Of a stretch of 64,000 bases of DNA, positions 21,089 to 32,608 are shown piece by piece. The notes under the pieces are model-generated. The model ran no database searches. It saw only the letters and a list, made by a program, of their open reading frames with translations, and had not been told where the DNA came from. Origin of the DNA: Macrothele yani (lineage: Eukaryota > Arthropoda > Arachnida > Araneae > Macrothelidae); the NCBI GenBank assembly GCA_039090855.1, contig CM077027.1:105809187-105873186 (forward strand), read 5' to 3'. The first letter of the stretch is position 1. Each line of letters starts with the position of its first letter. A program made the position numbers and the translations under genes.

Positions 21089-22309
21089 CACTATCTACCA
21101 ACAAGTAATTGGACACCTGTGATAGCAAAGAAAAACGAAGTTTATTCACCTTCAATAGTTGGTGGAGCCTCCACGAGCGGTGATTACAGCTGCGACCCTC
21201 CGGGGCATACTCTCAACCAGGCGTTGTACAACGGCTAGCAGTATTTTCTTCCATTCGGCTTGGAGAAGACAGGTCAGTTCCTTCACCAATTCGGACGGTG
21301 GGGGAACTCCTCACGTCGACGCTCCAACTCGTCCCAGAGGCGCTCGAGAGGGTTAAGGTCAGGGCTATGCGCAGGCCAGTCCATTCGATTAACCCCATTG
21401 TCACCATACCAAGCCGTGGTCGACCTTGCAACATGACAGGTGGCATTGTCATCCTGAAAGGAACATGGGTCCAGCCCGTAAAACTGCTACAACGTAGGAA
21501 GCGCATGGTCATCCAAAATGGTGCAGTAGGTATCGGCGTTGAGTCTACCAGGAATTGCGATCAAGGGTCCCGTGCCATACCAGAGAAACACCCCCATAGC
21601 CTAATTCCACCGCCGCCGAATTTCACAGTTGTCAGAATACATTCCGACAGGAGCCGTTCTCCAGGCAGACGCCAAACCTAGACCCTTCCATCCTAACGGT
21701 AGAGGGTGAACCTTGATTCGTTGCTCCAGAGAACCCGTTTTCACTGTTCAACGGTCCACTGTCGACGTTCTTTGCACCACGTTAGCCGAGCAGCGCTATT
21801 GGACTTGGTGATCAAAGGCTTGTGGGAGGCAGCACGTCCATTATAACACAGCAGACGGGCTTCTTTACGCATGGTATTCATTGAAAGAACACTCCCGGGT
21901 GCCTGTTGAAACTCCTCGCGGATGTGGCCCATCGAATTTGGTGCGGTTCTTCCGAACTTCTCTGGCCAGCACCTGTCGATCTCTAACTCCCAGTTTTGTA
22001 GGTCTGCCGGGTCAGGGCACATTCCGACAGTCACCTCTCATCTTCCACTTGCCAATCACGTAGGCCACTGTCGATTTTGGGTACTTCAACTCACTGGATG
22101 TGTCACGTATAGATTGGCCATTTCTGTGATACCCAACGATTACACCTTTCTCGAAATCAGAGAGCTCCGAACTGCGTGGCATCTTGCATGCGACTGGTTG
22201 CGTTGTTGTTTCCCACACGATATTAAACGGCGGCGGCGGCCGTGACGTGTATCAGGACCGCAAATATCGTCGATTGCAGGGGTGTCCAATTATTTGTTGG
22301 TAGATAGTG
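21089..22309 (-). mobile_element. Tc1-like transposon (E), TIR-bounded
   Basis: TA at 21087-21088 and 22310-22311. The left end cactatctaccaacaagtaa and the right end are reverse complements over about 30 bp (one difference noted). Total 1221 bp, a typical Tc1 length. The transposase is on the minus strand. Confidence 0.93.
21120..22182 (-). pseudogene. Tc1-like DD34E transposase, frameshifted (E)
   Basis: The start MPRSSELSDFEKGVIVGYHR at 22182 and YPKSTVAYVIGKWK form the first helix-turn-helix. The next block (QNWELEIDRCWPEKFGRTA, then TMRKEARLLCYNGRAASHKP) is in another frame. The catalytic domain continues with NESRFTLYRQDGRV-like sequence near 21720, GGGGIRLWGCFSG near 21600, FQDDNATCHVARSTTAWYG and RMDWPAHSPDLNPLERLWDE near 21320-21440. 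The distance between the second aspartate and the glutamate is 34 residues. Several frameshifts separate the blocks, so it is inactive, but all three catalytic residues are preserved. Confidence 0.88.
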
Positions 22310-22464
22310 TATTTGGTGAATGCGTTGCGTGCGTCATTTCGTGACAAGGTTCAACAGCGACTACACAGGCTTTGGTCAAAGTGGACAACGGATACATACC
22401 AGTTGCCCATGATTTTTCTGCATGAGTTCGAACACGGATATTCTGTTGGTATGGCGGTCCAAAA

Positions 22465-22533
22465 CATTAAATGGGCGACTGCTTATAGACCATTGAGTTG
22501 CTCACGGTGGTCATTAAACCTCCAATAATAATA
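22465..22533 (+). mobile_element. SINE S1 3' fragment, copy f
   Basis: Only the 3' end remains: aaatgggcgactgcttatag to tcattaaacctccaataata. The tRNA-like head is absent, as in a 5'-truncated insertion or deletion product. Confidence 0.8.
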
Positions 22534-22785
22534 AGCCCATGAGACAAGTCGTCAGGAGGCGTGGATTTCCCTCGTTGCGAAGCACAGACGGTTAAGATTC
22601 CTGCATCGTATCATTACCTGCGATGAAAAGTGTGTCCCCTACAGTAATCGTAAGCAATCAGCACAGCGATTAAACACCACGCAGACACCTAAAAACTAAG
22701 GTGGGTCGAAAATACAGAAATGTTTTTCATCCAAAATCTATAGTGCGGAAAATTTGTCCCTGGTACAGCTAAAGATAATATGAGG

Positions 22786-23036
22786 AAAAAAAAATTAAAT
22801 CAGACAATATTTTCTGTTCGCGTATGACGATCAAAATTATAGAAATATCCAAAATGTAAGCAATTTTATTAATTTTTTTAAATACCAAATAAATTGCAAT
22901 CAAATATTCGAAAACGTTGTCCATAGTGTAGCGAAATATAGTGTAATTTTTTTTAATTAAGACAATATTTTCCTTTCGCGCATGACGATCAGATTTATAG
23001 AAATTCCACAAATTTAGAAAAATTTTCATTTTACTT
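22786..23036. repeat. Diverged tandem duplication, about 155-bp period
   Basis: The block agacaatattttctgttcgc, atgacgatcaaaattataga and atttttttaaa recurs as agacaatattttcctttcgc, atgacgatcagatttataga. Two copies, AT-rich, no coding potential. Confidence 0.65.
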
Positions 23037-23333
23037 TTTTTATTGTTTTGTGTGTTTCCATATCTTGTAGAATAATAGTTGATTTAAGAAAAAGTCTATA
23101 GGTTGTAATTATTGACCTAACGTAACACTTTGCTTTAAAGCAGTATATCGTTTAATCAGTAAGGCGAAGTAACTTGCTTCACTATAAATCTTACTGAATT
23201 ATTTTAGTTGAATACGGACAGTTTCACTTTTCGCTGAATCTGTAATTCTTAATTAAACATTGAAGAGCTAATTAAGCATTGTAAAAAATACACTGAGTGA
23301 CGAAATCATTATGACCACTAGACCATTTTATGC

Positions 23334-23558
23334 GTCACCCCAAGTGGCCTAAGCGATGGTTTCTGACCATTCGTCCGAGATGGGTTTGGGTTCGAGTCCC
23401 GGTAAGGCACGAGTGTTGCGTTTGTCTTACGGCACTGGCTCTCTCCCTTCCCTGGAACCAGTGGTCCTAATTTAGAGACGAGCTATTGCTTGTAGCCTAC
23501 TGAATTGCACACGGAAGACGTTAAATCTCCAAACAAAAAACAAAACAACACAAAAATA
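23334..23558 (+). mobile_element. tRNA-derived SINE, family S1, copy g (nested in F)
   Basis: Target duplication cattttatgc at 23324-23333 and 23559-23568. Head caccccaagtggcctaagcg, B-box ggttcgagtcc, S1 body and an aaacaaaaaacaaaacaaca tail. It lies about 43 bp inside the left end of Tc1 element F. Confidence 0.94.
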
Positions 23559-23699
23559 CATTTTATGCAAAATAGCTATCCTGCAGATGCTGCTGACGTA
23601 AAATGGCAGAACTGGTATAAAAAAGGGAACGCTGAAGGGCATGCAAAGACTAATGAAGTGCATTGCATAAGAAATAATAGGTAAAATACGCGATCTGAC

Positions 23700-24640
23700 G
23701 GACTTTTAACGTGGAATGATCGTGGGTGCTTGAAGCATTGGTGCGAGCTACACTTGTGAAATGCTGGATGGCAGCAGATGCTAAAGTGTACAGAGAGTGG
23801 ATCACTAAGTCAGAAAACGGGGTCTGAGATCAAGGAGTGTTGTTCTCAACCTACTGGATGCTCGAGCTGAACGGAGAGTAAGCATACCTGCTCAGTCCAA
23901 CAGAGAGACAACACTTCGTCAGATTATAGATGATCTGAATCAGGGCACATGTCCGATGGCTTCTCAACACACAGTTCGCCGAACAGTGAGTACATTGTAT
24001 AGGCTACAGAAGCTCATGGTCTGTCGATAAGCCATTGCCATCTGCAGCGAACAAGAAAATTAGTGTAAACGAGTAATGTGGTCCAACGAATCACGTGTTC
24101 AACTACGCCATGCAGACGGAAGGATGAGGATATTGAGACAGCGATACGAAAGCATGGACCCATCTTATATAGTAACTACTCTTCAAGCTGGTACATGCAA
24201 CGTTAGGGTCTGAGGTATATTTTCGGGGGAGCATTTGGGCCCTTTGATTCGTGTGGGGCAACAACGTCTGACCACCTAAAAGTATTTAAATACCGTTACC
24301 AACCAAATCCCCCCCAGTTATGTTGATGACGTATCCCAATGAAGATGATACTTCCTTCAGGACAATGCTCCATGGTATAGTGCTCACATTATACGCAAAC
24401 GGTTTGAAAGGCTTTTCCCTGTTACATTGGCCTCTTGAATCACCGGATCTCAATCTAATGGAGCATTTGTGAGACGAAGTGAAAAGGCGTTTCAGATAGT
24501 TGGATCTGCTATCATAAAATCTTCAAGAGCTGGATAGTGCAAGTCATCACATTCGGGCTAATATACACCTAGATACTTACCGACATTTAAGAGTTCATAC
24601 GGAGACGAATTCAAATACATTAAGGGGAAAAGTTGGCCTA
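23700..24640 (+). pseudogene. Tc1-like transposase remnant (F)
   Basis: Readable blocks in changing frames: WSNESRVQLRHADGRMRILR near 24081 (first aspartate position changed to N), a GIFSGEHLGPLI stretch near 24210, YFLQDNAPWYSAHIIRKRFE near 24350 (second aspartate kept), and a degraded SPDLN..EH block near 24440. Many stops. The mutated first catalytic position and frameshifts make it inactive. Its decay is greater than that of the SINE inside the same element. Confidence 0.8.
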
Positions 24641-25095
24641 AGAACATACTAACCAGCAGTGGCTGGCGTATGTTCAAGGCTAGCTGCGAAGCCTAAAGAA
24701 TACACAAATAAAAGTCAACTAAATATACACAAATAAATATGAATTATTATCATCGGTATTAAGATATTTTGATGCTTTGGCTGCGAAAAACACACGTGCG
24801 GATTCGCTTCTTTTTGACTGTCCTGCTGGAGGGATGGGTGCCATCGTAACGTAAACAGCTCTACCCGAGTCTTCGCTGTTTTGATTCGAAGACCTTCGAT
24901 ACGATCGCCTGTTAGCGTTTCCATGACAACACGAATGCGCGGGTGAAAACTGAATGGGTCTTTGCTTTCGGGAACGGTTCGCTTACAAAAAAGAAGACTT
25001 CCGGCTACATTAGCCTGCCGCATGCTCCCGACCGTAACATCCCGTGTTTTGCGAGAGTTGCTTCAGTTTGTGTGAAGTGTCAATGAGTTAAATCA

Positions 25096-25550
25096 GTGAT
25101 ATTATATTTTAAATACGTAGCTTTGTTGGATTCGAACTGTTTTGATAAATTTTGTGAAAGCTTTCCTGAAAATCTACTGTCAGAACTTAAAGAACTCTGT
25201 GCTTCAAATTTTAATACAGCTCGACTAAATAATGATAATGAACTGAAGGTGTTTTATTCCTTTGATGAATATAAAAGGAAATCAGTAAGAGACATTACTT
25301 GTTACATAAAGTTGAATAAATTGGACATTGGGTTTAGTGAGGTGTACAAAATAAAAATTGGCAGACCTGATATTAAAGGTTTCATCAACAACTGCATCTG
25401 CGGAAAGAAGTTTTTCTGTATTAAAAAAGAATCAAGATATATCTTAGAGCCACACAAGGACATGTACATTTGGTCAACTTGGCTGTTTTGTCAATAGAGA
25501 AAAACATTCGTTTTAAATATGAAAAAGTACTCGGAAGAAACTTTTTATGA
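25096..25550 (+). pseudogene. hAT transposase C-terminal part with hATC dimerisation domain
   Basis: The first frame carries FNTARLNNDNELKVFYSFDE and IKLNKLDIGFSEVYK, a block that precedes the hATC domain in zinc-finger-MYM-like hAT transposases. After a frameshift near 25370 the hATC signature follows: TTASAERSFSVLKRIKIYLR, then NLAVLSIEKNIRF, stop at 25548-25550. The hATC domain mediates transposase dimerisation. The BED finger and most of the RNase H-like catalytic core are absent, so this is a relic of a deleted copy. Family assignment is from remembered motif patterns. Confidence 0.8.
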
Positions 25551-25582
25551 AAGCGTAACACTCATGTTAACACAAAAGGAAA

Positions 25583-25690
25583 GAAGAATGGAGTTCATGT
25601 ACAAATAAAATATTCAGAAGAAGAATGGAGTTAACGTACAAATAAAGTATTCAGAAGAATAATGGAGTTCATGTACAAATCCATGTAAGT
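25583..25690. repeat. Short tandem repeat, about 43-bp period
   Basis: The block agaagaatggagttcatgta plus caaataaaatattc recurs two and a half times inside the hAT relic. Confidence 0.8.
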
Positions 25691-25910
25691 GTTCAAATCC
25701 TAATCTCCGTAATTATTTGGTATCATGTTGGCAATAGCATGTACCTAAAATTTAGAAAAAAGTTACTCCTATTACTTAACTAAAAAATAAACTTCGCGAT
25801 TTAAAAAAAAACAGTACTGGAGAGGGAGGGGAGATGAGATAGCACAGGACTCGGAACCCTGATAACCCACTGCTAACCAAGTGGTCATAATAATTTAGCC
25901 GATCAGTGTA

Positions 25911-27199
25911 TAACGTCCAGGGAAATGCATATGTCAAAGTATGTCACTCGTCAGACACGTTGTTCAATCAGTTCTGAATAGAAAAATCCTAGCGTTTCAC
26001 AAAAATGGGTACTGAGCAGGAATGAAAGGAAAATAACAAAGAACTAAACACTTTGAAACTGCTGTAAATAATTGGGAACGAAGATATTCAAATCTTTTTT
26101 GGCTGAAATTTAGTGTGAAAAATAAAAACTTGCAAGTTAAAATAATATTTCAGAAAATTTGTTTCTTATATTTTTCGACCATTAGATATCAAAGTTTTCG
26201 AAGCTGAAACTAATTTAATTTAAATAAAAATATTAAAATTCGGAATACAGTACTGAAATACGTTATAAGTATCGCTCTTAAGAGCTTATGTGACTTAAGT
26301 TCGTTTCTCGTGATCTTTTCTCACACTTCCAGAAATCAACAACTTCAGAACTCTCTTCTCTCACCGGATCATAGAATACCCTGCATGCACTTCAATTTGC
26401 AATGGAAAAACCTATTTAAGACAGAATTAGCAGCCAACCTTTGTGGTGAAGCGCGGCTAGTGGAAAAAGGAAGACTGATCGTCGGCATTCATCACTAGAT
26501 ATTTCCTTAAGGTAATCATGACTTAGAATTATCTTTTCACTTCCTCAACTTCTCGACGCGCAAACGCTTCTCTTTTCTCACCACAAACAACATTGCTTTT
26601 GTACAACTTAATGAAGCCCATTTCTTTTTCGCTTAGTTAAAACATCATGAGGAATACATTAAATTGCAAGAGTTGCAAGTTGTTTGAATTTACTCTAATT
26701 ACTGCACGTCCGCCGCGCATAAACAAATATCCTGTAACAGGTAACTACTACTTTAGGACTATTTAGGAAAAATGGTTTATGTGTAAGTCTTCTTTTCCTC
26801 TTTGTTTTAAATCTGTGTTCGTTGGAAAATTAAAAACCAACGAAATAGTTTACATCAAACTTCCTTTAATTCCGTTTTACATGAGCTGACTCAGTTTGGT
26901 CTCTTCGTGGACCAAGGTCTCTTCGTGGACCACGAGATACCAGTATGCTGGTATCTCGCTCGCTCAGATGATTCCTAATTTTGGTTTCTGTCGGATTTGG
27001 GTGTTATATTCAATTTTCTGTTCTGCTTAGATCTCGCTCTAGAGTCGGCATCCCTGAGTTAAATAAAATCTCATGCAGCCATGTCGCTTTTCAAGCGGGA
27101 CAGGCGGATTGCTTACTTTATTGATAAAAATAATTAAATCAGTTTACTAAAGAGCTTGTTTTCCCCTGAGATCCATTTCTAATGCAATATGAGAGAATT
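25911..27199. other. Unannotated region with one short palindrome
   Basis: No transposase or SINE signature. At about 26904-26930 gtctcttcgtggaccaag is duplicated in tandem, next to the perfect palindrome cgagataccag/ctggtatctcg (26934-26959). Confidence 0.5.
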
Positions 27200-27545
27200 A
27201 CCATGACACTAATATTTTGGACAATATGCGTGGAATTTCTCATAATTTGATAATATAATTTTACTTGTTTAAAACTATTATTTTTCAATAAAAATAGTTT
27301 GAAACTCTGCAGAAGTATCGTGCTACTAATTATTTAGTCTGTCTACCTAAAATTTCTCACAACGTGGCAATTTAAATTTATTAAAACATTATGTTTTTAC
27401 TGAAAATTGTTAAAATTCTCCTATTTTAGAAGATTTAAAGAATTTAAACAATTTTTAGTAACACAATTTAATGTTTTTAATCAAATTAAATTGTCACGTC
27501 TTGAGAAAATTCAGGCAGACAAACCGAAATATTGGTAACGCGATA
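27200..27545. repeat. Foldback (palindromic) AT-rich element
   Basis: The segment gtctgtctacctaaaatttc, acaacgtggcaatttaaatt (27334-27397) is the reverse complement, with mismatches, of the segment ending gacgtcttgagaaaa...caggcagacaaac (about 27460-27525). A related partial copy precedes it (from about 27225: gtggaatttctcataatttg). No coding capacity. Confidence 0.65.
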
Positions 27546-27789
27546 ATTTTGCACACTCTTATATATTTTTTGTTAAAAAAAATGGTTTTAAACAAGTATA
27601 TTATTCAGATATGAGATGTTGCTCAAAATTGCTTATTTTATTATTTTTAAATCGGGTTTTATGGTCCATAATGTAAGGAGTTCGAAATAAAGTCTCCGAC
27701 GTTCACTATAGTCGCAATTGTGTCTCTCCTAATAGGATGCAATGTCGTGCAAGTAGTAATGTGAAATCAAACAAATGGCTCTTTTCTGC

Positions 27790-28775
27790 TTCTGTAAAAA
27801 AAAGATCGTGCTTATGTTATGGGTTTGTCGGTCCCCCTGTGGATACCATATCTCTGCAACTATTAGTCCGGATTGAAAAATTCTTTTTGCATTTTGAAGC
27901 TTGAAGTATGCAAATGATGATCCTTTATTTCGTTTTTCTTTTCACGGTGTATAATTTCGCCGCTAGAGGGCGCAAATGCAGATATATCGAATTAAACTAC
28001 TCACATCGATAAACCTTTCGGAATTTTTCTTCTTAAAATAATGCATGGCTTCTCCGCCAGGTGACGTAGATGGTATATCTAATTTTTGTCAATATTTCTA
28101 CTTCTAAGAGTTTGATTTGAAAAAGTTCTTCTCTGTTGGTTAGCGTTTCTGGTGTGTAATGTTGTTCATGTAATTTAAAAATTTGAAGTAACTCAAAGAC
28201 TTTTTGCTAAGGGGCGTCAAGGTAAATTGCTTTTTCCCTGATATTTCTGCTTCTAAATCTCCGATATGCAAAATTCTTCCTGTATCGCATACAGCTCCTG
28301 ATGGGAAATGTTATTCATTGTAATATTTGGTAAAGAATGGTTTTACAACCAGGTGGCATTAGTGCTCATTTCTGCTTTTGATGTATTTGCAGCAAATTCT
28401 TAGCTCCTGGAAACTCGATTGATAAAAATTCTTCCCTAGACCGACACCGCTCACATCGAAAAAACCTTTTGAGAATACTTTCTTCTTAAAGAAATGCATG
28501 TTTTCCCGCCAGGGGGCGTAGATGCATATATTATATTTGTCTACATCTGTGCTTCTAGGTGTCCGATTTGAAAAATTCTTTCTTTGTTGGAGAGCGTTTT
28601 CTTTGCGAAATGTTTCTCATGTAGTTTTAAATTTTTCTTAACGCACAAGTATGCAACCAGAGGGCGTAAGTTCACGATTCCGTTTAGATCTGGGTGATTA
28701 AAAACCCGATTGAAAAAATTCTTTCTTCGGTAAGATACTACTGTTTCTCACACCGGTTCCATTAACTTTGGTAAA
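27790..28775 (+). repeat. R1 repeat family, copy 1 (inverted partner at 57893-58865)
   Basis: About six diverged units of roughly 150 bp, each with a block like tccgatttgaaaaattcttt, a gttggagagcg/gtaatgtt stretch and a agggggcgtagatg block. It begins atcgtgcttatgttatgggt with a gtcggtccccctgtgg run. The reverse complement of the same arrangement is at 57893-58865. No long frame. A dispersed unit with internal tandem structure, unclassified. Confidence 0.8.
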
Positions 28776-29879
28776 TTTAATTCGCGTCAGAACGGATTCA
28801 AAAGACATGCTTATGACACCCGAAAATTCGGTGTCATCTTTCTTGTTTTTCTATTTTTTCAATGGACTAATGAGATAGGGTGCAACTTTTATAACGATTA
28901 AAGCCAAAAATTGATGTGAATTTTTTCTTTTGCTTTAGACAGCTTTTTGATGTATTTGTCAGCATTCGGTTTTCTTTGTGCTTTATCGACTTTCAACATC
29001 TAAGAGGAGTCGATTATCCCTAATTCAGGGCATCTGAATTTAGGAAAGGGCGGTTATCAAAAGTGTGAGAACAACTTTAACGTTCATGTCTTACCTGATA
29101 GAAGCACAATGGGGCGATGGCACCCCAGTGGCCGAATGCGGTGGCCTCTTCCTATGCGCTGGAGATAGATCTGAGCCCAAGCCCAGGATGAGGCTTGAGA
29201 GGAGCGCTCGCCTGTCAACACCAACATCCCTCTTTCCCGAGGTAACGACCCTCTCTCGTATCTACCTCATTATCACTATCCTTTCGATCCCGCAAAGGTC
29301 ATCACATTAATTTTCCTTTGGCTCGATCGACCTCAGACTGGATACTGTCAATATGTCTTTCTGTTAATGCCTCTGAGGAAACTCATATGATTCGACACAC
29401 AGATTGATACACTTGAAACTACCGAGTTCAAACTTTTCTTTGTAATAGCAACAACCAAGTTGAAAATATTGAGTTCAGACTTTTCCTTATAATAGTAACA
29501 GCCAAGTAGTTCAATTGAATTTTACTCCGTGACGTGTGAATTAATGATATGCTGTAAACGAAAGACTTTTTGTAACCCTGATCTCCGTCCGTCTTATGGA
29601 CCCAGACGGCAGTTAGTGCTCAAAAACTCGAGAGGGTTTTCAAAACGTCTCTCGGTCCCTAACGCCCAAAGACGTCTGCCACTCCAAAACCAACCAAATA
29701 AAACCTACCTGTTTTACCCCCGTGGAAAATTTTAGGCACGTCTTTTTTTTTTTTTTAAAAGTACGTGCTTTACAGATGTTGGTACTCAGGTTTAACCGTC
29801 ATCTCTGGGAGGAATTATTTCGAGAAATGCACGTCCTTTGCGCTTAGATACTTCAGTTCAGTGGTTCGGCTGTTGTTGG
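28776..29879. other. Unannotated region
   Basis: No secure feature. A patch near 29117-29200 (caccccagtggccgaatgcg) may be a heavily decayed tRNA-derived head, but no B-box or tail supports it. Confidence 0.4.
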
Positions 29880-30098
29880 TTTTTTTTTTTTTGGGGGGGG
29901 GGATTTAGCAATCACCGTGAGCAACTCGATAGCCTGTAAGTCCCTAATTTATAGCCACTGGTGCCAGGGAAGGGTAAAGAGCCAGTGACGTAAGACCAAA
30001 ACGACATTCATGCTTCATGTGATTCGAAGCCGAATCCATCTTGGACGAAAGGTATGAAGCCAGAGCTCAGACCACTGCGGCATGTTGGCGGCAGTTTT
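29880..30098 (-). mobile_element. tRNA-derived SINE, family S1, copy h
   Basis: A poly-T then G-run (29880-29902) precedes atttagcaatcaccgtgagc, the S1 body with deletions, and a degraded B-box complement (gtgattcgaagccgaatcc). No clean target duplication. Older than copies d, e and i. Confidence 0.82.
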
Positions 30099-30172
30099 GT
30101 TTCTCTTAAGGCATAGCATAATTGCTATTTGCAGGACCGTAGCACGCTTTCTTATCTGGGAGGGGGAGACTT

Positions 30173-30240
30173 GAAATTACGCCCCTTCGTGTTCAAAATT
30201 ACGCCCCCTTCGAGTTTAAAATCACGCCCCTTCGAGTTTC
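30173..30240. repeat. Tandem repeat, about 25 bp x 3
   Basis: Three consecutive copies of a unit like aaattacgccccttcgtgtt/cgagtttaaaatcacgcccc. Confidence 0.85.
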
Positions 30241-31008
30241 ACTCAAATAATACGTGGTTTTTATTTGCTCACACACCGCCGCTATAAGAATGTATGTATT
30301 ATGATCATACAAAAATCGCATTTCAAGTTTGTGACATAATTTTAGTAAAAAATTAAAAACTAGGTAAATATTCAACTAAATAGCAAGTAAAGCGTAAATG
30401 TTTTGGAAACGCCGATAACACAACACTCCACCGAAATGCAGAGCGAAAAACAAACCAGCGCAGAACGAATGAGTATCGGATAGTGAAAGAAACAATAGGA
30501 AGAAGCTTGGAAAATTTCCTTCCAGGGTTAAACGCTCAGAAAACTTTCTGAGACAGAACACAGATGATTAATTAGATCTTCATTCCAACGACGTGTTCGG
30601 AAAGGTCATGGAGATTATACATATCAGTATATAGTTTTCTATGCCTCCATTAACTCTTTTGAAAAATTGCCTTGATAGACATGAGATATTCACACCTCAT
30701 AATGTATGCCACTCTGTACCCTCGTTAACTGTATGGAATACTGTATGAGACTAAACAATTTTTTTAAAAGGAACATACTGAAGGGTGAAACTTCCTTTTA
30801 TAGTTACAGTTCCTATTTTTCATATCCACCAGAGCATGCATTTAAGTCACTGCCCTACCGGTAGCTATGGCCCTGGCCATTTGCCAGTGGCGTATATTGC
30901 ACCCCATCCATCTGCTACGGGGCCAAATGCTTTGCTACAACGAAGTGTTTTGCTGCAACTTTGCAGTCTTAACACGTGCGTCACCTCTGAGGTAGGTAGT
31001 CAGTCATA
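30241..31008. other. Unannotated spacer
   Basis: No recognised element. Short frames at 30376-30561 and 30785-31027 carry no motif. Confidence 0.45.
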
Positions 31009-31010
31009 TA

Positions 31011-32219
31011 CACTGATGAGCCATTAAATTACGACCATCTACCTAATAAGTCGTAGCACCCCCCCCTTTTTGCCCCCCAAACAGCAGCCACTTGGCGAGG
31101 CATCGATTTGGTGAGGTGGCGATAGCTATCCTGAGGTATCTGGTATCATAATGTCAACAGCAAGTCCTCCAATTCCCGTACATTTCCCGTTAGTGGCGAC
31201 TTATTGTTAACCCGCTTTCCCACGTCGAACCACAAATGTTCCATTGGTTTCATGTCAGGTGAATTTGGAGGCCAGGGCATTAACAGAAAGTCACCAGCAT
31301 GTTCCTCAAACCACTCCTTGACGATTCTGGCAGTGTGGTATGGCGCATTATCCTGATGGTAATGGCCATTACTAGCAGCGAACACAGTTGCTATTAATTG
31401 GGGAACTTAGTCCGCAACGATGTTCAGATACATGACAGCTGTCCGGGATTGTGCTATTGGGGTAATGGGGTCTAACGTGCCCCAAAGAAAACATTGCCCA
31501 CAGCATAACACCGCCGCCGCCGGCCTGTTTCCGCCCACTCAGCTGCCATAGACTCCGCTCGAAATCGGCGCATCCGCGCTCTGCCGTCTACTCGATTCAC
31601 CAGGAATCTTGATTCGTCAGACCAGGCTATTTTCTTCCAATCATCCACTGTCCAATCACGACTGTCTTGGGCCCATTTCATGCGTTGTTGGCGATAACGT
31701 GCAGTGAGCGTGAGGACCCGGCTGGATCGTCGGTTGCGCAGGCTCATGCGCAAAAGGCTGCGATGAACGGTGTACTGTGACACATTGCCCTGATCACCAC
31801 TGTGGTATCTGCAGGTAGTTTGTCGCACTGTGGCCTTGCCGTCGCTGTGAACAATGCGCGACAGTCTCCGCTCCGCTCTGGCATCAATGAGCTGCGAAAG
31901 ACACACGGCTGGACGAGGGAGTATTCTGGGAGGGCATCATGAACCACTTTTGATACGTACTCACTACAGCGACACGTGAACAACCCACAAGCCCCGCGGT
32001 TTCGGAGATCTTAGTTCCGAGGCGCCGTGCTATCACAATTTATCCTTTATCAAACTCCAATTAATAGTCAACTTTTCCTATTCTGCCTTAGAACACTCCA
32101 CTAACAGAAAGCCGGTCCTCGGGTTGCATATAGTATACTGCTCTGGTATCTTCATCTGTGCGACAGACGCACTCATTTCTCTAGACTGGGTGTGGTCATA
32201 ATGGAATGGCGCATCGCTG
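31011..32219 (-). mobile_element. Tc1-like transposon (G), TIR-bounded
   Basis: TA at 31009-31010 and 32220-32221. The left end cactgatgagccattaaatt matches the reverse complement of the right end (tcataatggaatggcgcatc plus gctg). 1209 bp. Its ends are also similar to element K at 60-64 kb, so G and K belong to one family. Confidence 0.92.
31060..32100 (-). pseudogene. Tc1-like transposase with 36-residue D-E spacing (G)
   Basis: Blocks on the minus strand: a helix-turn-helix (SETAGLVGCSRVAVVSTYQK near 31985), RRLSRIVHSDGKATVRQTT, YTVHRSLLRMSLRNRRSSRV, and the first catalytic region WSDESRFLVNRVDGRARM (about 31600-31655). After a frameshift come HQDNAPYHTARIVKEWFEEH and LLMPWPPNSPDMKPMEHLWF (31200-31360). 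All three catalytic residues are kept, with 36 residues between the second D and E by direct count. At least two frameshifts make the copy inactive. The spacing matches published DD36E groups more than classical DD34E; that placement is inference. Confidence 0.88.
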
Positions 32220-32424
32220 TATATCCCTCCCTTGAGAAAGGGTTAGAACGGAATCATGGTGTCAGCCAACATATCACCCTTGAAGTAGAGCTCTGTGTAG
32301 AAGAAGTAATTCTTTCTAATTTCAGAAGATGTGTGGGGACAACGTATATTTTCGAAGAACCCAACATCGAGGAGCTTCTTTTCACTTTCGGCGGGCCAAT
32401 ATAGCGTAAAAGCCATTTGTCCGT

Positions 32425-32505
32425 AGCGGGAGTCGAATCAGCTTCCTTCTATTCTGTAGACGAATGCTTTCCCAGTTAAGATACACTGCCGAAGCTTGCC
32501 ACTGT
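32425..32505 (-). other. Possible decayed tRNA-like sequence
   Basis: Minus strand has cagtgtatcttaactgggaa (A-box-like) and ctgattcgactcccgctacg (B-box-like) about 60 bp apart. No acceptor stem could be paired with confidence. Probably a SINE or tRNA-pseudogene remnant. Confidence 0.35.
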
Positions 32506-32608
32506 AACTCATTCGTCCTGACATGCGCGTCATCTCTAAGATTGATACTTCATAAAGGAAGCCCTGCGTTATTTGCATGAATGCCTCTTTGATATAGAAG
32601 GACTCGGG

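Larger units (their letters stand above)
24657..25872 (+). mobile_element. Internally deleted hAT element nested in F
   Basis: It starts CAGTGGctggcg and ends ...aacCCACTG, short inverted termini of hAT type. It is flanked by 8-bp duplications ctaaccag (24649-24656) and ctaaccaa (25873-25880; 7 of 8 match), the size expected for hAT. It encodes only the C-terminal part of a hAT transposase and includes a short tandem repeat at 25583-25690. Size 1216 bp. The right-hand Tc1 terminus of F follows immediately. Confidence 0.78.
23291..25908 (+). mobile_element. Tc1-like transposon (F) with two nested insertions
   Basis: TA at 23289-23290 and 25909-25910. The left terminus (cactgagtgacgaaatcatt, atgaccact) pairs with the right terminus (aagtggtcataataatttag, ccgatcagtg). 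The element was about 1.2 kb before a SINE (23334-23558) entered its 5' end and a hAT derivative (24657-25872) entered next to its 3' end. Both inner insertions have their own target duplications, so the order of events is clear. Confidence 0.88.
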
